The notes beneath the pieces are model-generated. The model saw only the letters and a program-made list of their open reading frames with translations. It ran no database searches and was not told the origin of the DNA. From assembly GCF_031198435.1 (NCBI RefSeq), contig NZ_CP133548.1:930001-994000 (forward strand): a stretch of 64,000 bases of DNA, given 5' to 3'. The translations under genes and the position numbers were made by a program. The DNA comes from Pleionea litopenaei. GTDB lineage: Bacteria; Pseudomonadota; Gammaproteobacteria; Enterobacterales; Kangiellaceae. Shown here piece by piece: positions 60,706 to 64,000 of the stretch (its first letter is position 1; each line of letters starts with the position of its first letter).

Positions 60706-61221
60706 CTACTCTTTCTTAGCCAATGCACTTAGCAATAAATTAACGTCTTTGAAGATTAATGTATTCTTTTCAGAAATATCAGCTAGTGATTGATGCGCGG
60801 TCGAGACAACGTTCTGTAGTGTTTCAAGAGAGTCTGGCTGAACCGTATTCAAAGGTTCAATCTCTGAGAAATCTGCACTTTCAATTCCTTGCTCCGTGAC
60901 GGATAAGCGGAATACCAGATCAAAGCAAACCCCGAGAAGCGTTTCAAGAAGAACGCCTTCGCGAACCAATACTTCTGGTTTGCTAACTCCTGTCTCCTTA
61001 CCTAACTTAGCGACTAAGGCTAAAGTACCGAGCGCAGTGCTATCTAGATGTGAACACCGGGTTAAATCAATACGAAAAGGCTTAACTGGACGACTAAGCT
61101 GGCTAATGAACTGCTGTAAAGCAATAACATCACCATAACGAACATCACCGTGCAGTCGCAGAATATGTGCTTGACTGCTCTCTGCATAATCCGCCTTAAC
61201 AGAATCCGGTTTACCGGTCAT
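60706..61221 (-). CDS. STAS-domain anti-sigma-factor antagonist-like protein
   Basis: 171 residues: STAS domain (about 15-105) with the phospho-serine region CSHLDSTALGTLALV (Ser61) and a helical C-terminal extension. In partner-switching systems such proteins are controlled by serine phosphorylation. The start overlaps the preceding SpoIIE phosphatase gene by 11 bases, so that enzyme is its likely phosphatase (HsbR-HsbA or CrsR-CrsA type). No matching serine kinase or anti-sigma factor is in the window. Confidence 0.82.
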   Translation of the reverse strand: MTGKPDSVKADYAESSQAHILRLHGDVRYGDVIALQQFISQLSRPVKPFRIDLTRCSHLDSTALGTLALVAKLGKETGVSKPEVLVREGVLLETLLGVCFDLVFRLSVTEQGIESADFSEIEPLNTVQPDSLETLQNVVSTAHQSLADISEKNTLIFKDVNLLLSALAKKE

Positions 61222-62428
61222 TACGTCTCACAATAAAAACCGTGACATCATCAGGAACGTTAGATTTTGACTTAATATTCAATTGTTGAGTGATATCTTG
61301 AACAGAAGAGTTCTTGAGGTAAATAATATCGAGCAAGCTATGCTCAGGCACTATTTCGTCTTGCTTCAGGCACTCTAAAACCCCATCAGAGAACATGATT
61401 AACGACATATCTTGAGTAAATTCTAAGTGATGATCGGTAAACGTAGCCCAGTCAAACATACCAATTGGAAAGCCTCGATCAGTCAGCAACTCTTTACTCT
61501 TGCCTTTCACCACAATTGGTCGAGGGTAGTGTCCTGCGATCGAGTAGGTTAACTGATGATTAGTTAAGTCGATGACGCCGTAAAACAAGGTGACATGCTT
61601 TCCTACGTTTGCAGCGATGACTTCTTGGTTTAAATACTCCAATACTTTTGCAGGAGACAAAATGGTTTGATCTTGACTCACTCGATACTGACGCAAAGGT
61701 TGGTTGAAAAGAGATTTAAGCATCATGGTGACAAATGCAGAAGCAGAACCATGGCCTGATACATCAGCGATATAGAAACCTAGATGCTCCTCATCAATCT
61801 CAAAGTAGTCAAGAAAATCACCACTAACATTTAAACTCGGGATCACTGTATGTAAAAACTCGTAATCTCCGACCTTTTGCTCAGGCGGTGGAAGTAATTG
61901 AAGCTGAGCTCTTCGCCCTGCTTCTTGATCTTCGCGCAAAACGTTTAAGTTATTTTGAAGCTCATGATTGGCTCGCTCCAACTCAGACTTAAATCGCTGA
62001 TTCTCCGATTCAAGTGCTTTTTTGCTCAAAGCTTGTTTGACGGCATGACCTAGAACATCGAGATCGGTCACGGGCTTAACCAGATAATCTTGAGCACCCA
62101 ATTTCAATGACTCAACGACATCGTTGATCATCCCTGCTCCAGAAATCATGATAACAGGCGTTTCAGGGCTCTCTTTGGTGATGACTTCTAAGACTTCCAT
62201 CCCATTCATTTCGGGCATCCGAATATCACATAAAACTAAATCCGGCTGTTGCTCTCGAAACACTCTCAGACCATAAACACCGTCATTAGCTTGTAATACA
62301 TGAAAACCATAGTCCTCAAGATACATCACAAAGCTCTGACGAACTAAAGGATCATCTTCGATTGTCAGTACAGTAAGATTTTCGGTATCTAACGCAGCAA
62401 AGGTCGAAAATAGAGGGTCTGTATCCAA
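61211..62428 (-). CDS. Response regulator with SpoIIE-type PP2C phosphatase output
   Basis: 405 residues: receiver (about 16-135) with D68 in LVLCDIRMPEMNG and Lys in GAQDYLVKPVTDLD, a coiled-coil linker (about 140-185), and a SpoIIE/PP2C domain (190-405) with metal Asp residues in NVSGDFLDYFEI, IADVSGHGSASAFVTMM and MFSDGVLECL. Lacks the C-terminal kinase domain of CrsR. Expected to dephosphorylate the STAS protein encoded next, under two-component control. Confidence 0.9.
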   Translation of the reverse strand: MDTDPLFSTFAALDTENLTVLTIEDDPLVRQSFVMYLEDYGFHVLQANDGVYGLRVFREQQPDLVLCDIRMPEMNGMEVLEVITKESPETPVIMISGAGMINDVVESLKLGAQDYLVKPVTDLDVLGHAVKQALSKKALESENQRFKSELERANHELQNNLNVLREDQEAGRRAQLQLLPPPEQKVGDYEFLHTVIPSLNVSGDFLDYFEIDEEHLGFYIADVSGHGSASAFVTMMLKSLFNQPLRQYRVSQDQTILSPAKVLEYLNQEVIAANVGKHVTLFYGVIDLTNHQLTYSIAGHYPRPIVVKGKSKELLTDRGFPIGMFDWATFTDHHLEFTQDMSLIMFSDGVLECLKQDEIVPEHSLLDIIYLKNSSVQDITQQLNIKSKSNVPDDVTVFIVRRNDR

Positions 62429-62596
62429 TTACCTTCTCACAGCGGACTTAACTTCATAGGTACTGTTTTATATAGCACATCAGACTTATACAGCAAGCTC
62501 GAAGGGAATATAAACAGAAGATTGACCAAAACGTAATTATTTCCTACTATGCGGTGACTAAGGCCAATAACTTTACCAAAAATAGGGGCTATCAAC

Positions 62597-62899
62597 ATGT
62601 CAATCGAAAGAGAATATGAAGAAAAACGAGACTTTATTCGCATGTTCGTGGACGCAAAAGTTGAAATAACAGACCCCAACACAGGCGACCATTTTATCGG
62701 TGACAGTAAAAACCTAAGTGCCGGCGGGGTTGCATTCCTCTGCGATCACTCATTTGAAGTCGGTCAAACCTTAGAGGTCAAAGTAAGCTCAGTTCAATCT
62801 CAACTGCCTCCGCTAACCGCCGAGCTCAAGGTGATTCGGTCAGATAAGCGAGATGATGGCCAATACGAGGTTGCTGGATCAATCGCCAACGTAAACTAG
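62597..62899 (+). CDS. Single PilZ-domain protein
   Basis: 100 residues, essentially one PilZ domain: EKRDFIRMFVDAKVEI supplies R..xR (RDFIR) and NLSAGGVAFLC the NxSxxG motif, so c-di-GMP binding is likely. Divergent from the receiver-SpoIIE gene with 168 bases between them, which suggests a link between this module and c-di-GMP. Confidence 0.88.
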   Translation: MSIEREYEEKRDFIRMFVDAKVEITDPNTGDHFIGDSKNLSAGGVAFLCDHSFEVGQTLEVKVSSVQSQLPPLTAELKVIRSDKRDDGQYEVAGSIANVN

Positions 62900-63047
62900 A
62901 TAACAAGTTTACGCATTTGCCTGCTCTTAGCCTTTAAAGTGGGCAAAACTCCAAGAGTTTGAAGGTTAAATTCGAATATTGAGACCTTAGTCTCAGACAT
63001 CGGCTGTACAAATACTATACTGAACCTTCCTTTGACGGAGTAGTAGT

Positions 63048-63149
63048 ATGTACAAATCTAACAACCTTTCTCACAAACGATTCAAATTAGACCCAATGAT
63101 GATGTTACCCTTGCTGGTCACTCTCGGAGTTATTGTAAGCAGCGTTTGA
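63048..63149 (+). CDS. Small putative membrane protein, 33 residues
   Basis: MYKSNNLSHKRF, then a hydrophobic segment MMMLPLLVTLGVIVSSV: a short basic N terminus and one membrane helix. GGAG lies 7 bases before the ATG and a TATACT hexamer about 25 bases above that. Reads like the small membrane proteins often missed by gene callers; function unknown and conservation untested. Confidence 0.45.
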   Translation: MYKSNNLSHKRFKLDPMMMLPLLVTLGVIVSSV

Positions 63150-63416
63150 ACCTTTGCTTCAAGGCAGTCTTTCCTTCAAGGTCTTTCCTTCAAAGCTAAA
63201 TACCTCGCCTCAGGTTAGCTCAGCTCAGCGGTACACAAACCCAATAACCAAGTTAATTCCAAATTTTCATTCTAGAAAAGGCAATTGAACTGTCTCAAAC
63301 GTTGTTCTTTCTTAAGCTTAGTTCCAGCTGACAGGCAGAGCCGCCGCTCGCACAAAACACGTCCCTACCCTTAATACTATGCTCAAGCTTGATTGCGTAA
63401 CCAACTTGCTCAAAAG

Positions 63417-64000
63417 TTAGCAATCTTCGTACTCAGGATCACACTCAAATGAGTCTTCAAGAGGCAAATCGCCATCGTAGACTTTGTATTTACGATTTTG
63501 TAAATAGGCGTCTCGAACAAATGAATATTCATCGAGAGCATTTTCAAGTTGCTCTTCAAGGTCTAATAACGACACTCTTTGTATCAGCAGTCGAAACCCT
63601 TTCGCAGTGTACCTCGCTCCCTCAGGATTTAACTCTTTCAAAGGGTCAAAATAATTATCAGCGGGTATACTGGCGGTGTCACGCATTGTCGATGGTCCTA
63701 AAAACGGTAACATCAAGTAAGCTCCTGAGTCGACGCCCCATACGGCCAACGTTTGGCCGAAATCTTCGTCATGCTTCTCAAGTCCCATTGCACTAGCAGG
63801 GTCAAAAAAGCCCGCTAGACCGAGGGTAGAGTTCACTAAAAGGCGTCCGACATCGCTACTGGCATCGGCCAATTTGAACTGCAGTACATTGTTAATAATA
63901 TTGCTAATATCGCCAATATTGGAGAAGAAATTATCAAACCCTTTTTCTAACGGATCTGGAGTCACCGCTTTATAACCTTTTGCAACCGGTTGCAAAACAG
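63417..64000 (-). CDS. mlaA: MlaA/VacJ family lipoprotein, C-terminal part (cut by window edge)
   Basis: Outer-membrane lipoprotein that, with MlaC and MlaFEDB, returns surface phospholipids to the inner membrane. Visible: QPVAKGYKAVTPDPLEKGFDNFFSNIGDISNIINNVLQFK, VNSTLGLAGFFDPASAMGL, EDFGQTLAVWGVDSGAYLMLPFLGPSTMRDT, all family signatures. The frame continues past 64000, so the signal peptide is outside. C-terminal tail is acidic with two Cys. Confidence 0.93.
   Translation of the reverse strand, partial: VLQPVAKGYKAVTPDPLEKGFDNFFSNIGDISNIINNVLQFKLADASSDVGRLLVNSTLGLAGFFDPASAMGLEKHDEDFGQTLAVWGVDSGAYLMLPFLGPSTMRDTASIPADNYFDPLKELNPEGARYTAKGFRLLIQRVSLLDLEEQLENALDEYSFVRDAYLQNRKYKVYDGDLPLEDSFECDPEYEDC

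Noticed and set aside
63166-63195. Near-tandem GTCTTTCCTTCAA repeat after the small membrane peptide
   Set aside because: Only two copies, short and not associated with any recognisable element; probably slippage.

Overview
The window looks like chromosomal DNA of a free-living, probably marine, aerobic gammaproteobacterium with moderately low GC. The evidence is the gene order. From 1 to about 19.8 kb it follows the conserved gammaproteobacterial block serS-crcB-rarA-lolA-ftsK-lrp / trxB-aat-bpt-infA-clpA-clpS-cspD-icd / rluE-nudJ-mnmA-hflD known from Pseudomonas and, in part, E. coli. The pabB-nudL-sdaA order at 50.4-54.0 kb is also conserved. Genus is not certain; the peptidases and the mix of metabolic genes would fit Kangiella- or Pleionea-like relatives, but that is only an impression.

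Layout. 1-19.8 kb: housekeeping core, including a compact N-degron group (aat, bpt, clpA, clpS), monomeric NADP-isocitrate dehydrogenase, and tRNA-modification genes; rluE carries a one-base frameshift. 19.8-22.3 kb: the core block breaks where purB would be expected. Here lie a candidate structured small RNA on the minus strand, a YhhN membrane protein, a DUF3012 lipoprotein and a complete IS256-family element with inverted repeats and an 8-bp target duplication. 22.3-30.7 kb: an accessory island with an S9 peptidase, an M16C metallopeptidase with an in-frame 12-bp minisatellite, and a minus-strand unit made of a 25-codon peptide ending in GWWYYYPIY, a cytochrome P450 and an MFS exporter. I read that unit as a minimal P450-type RiPP cluster, and it is the most interesting part of the window. 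31-38 kb: small lipoprotein and hypothetical genes, a YjbR protein, a fatty-acid desaturase broken by a one-base deletion in a G tract, its divergent FabR repressor with a clear operator, a saccharopine-dehydrogenase-like/DUF4166 pair and a membrane-bound AraC regulator.

38-50 kb is central carbon metabolism: acnB, glutaryl-CoA dehydrogenase, and class I fumarase followed by prpB-prpC of the methylcitrate cycle, mixed with YceI, TrmO and an FNR-box-preceded ompW. 50-56 kb holds pabB-nudL-sdaA, a lipase-like hydrolase and cysB. 57.4-62.9 kb is a signalling patch: a receiver-TPR protein translationally coupled to a sensorless histidine kinase, a membrane protein, a STAS antagonist paired with a receiver-SpoIIE phosphatase, and a PilZ protein. 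The window ends inside mlaA.

I saw no rRNA, tRNA, CRISPR array or prophage. Two genes (rluE and the desaturase) differ from an intact frame by one base in a short homopolymer, so sequencing error must be excluded before calling them pseudogenes.
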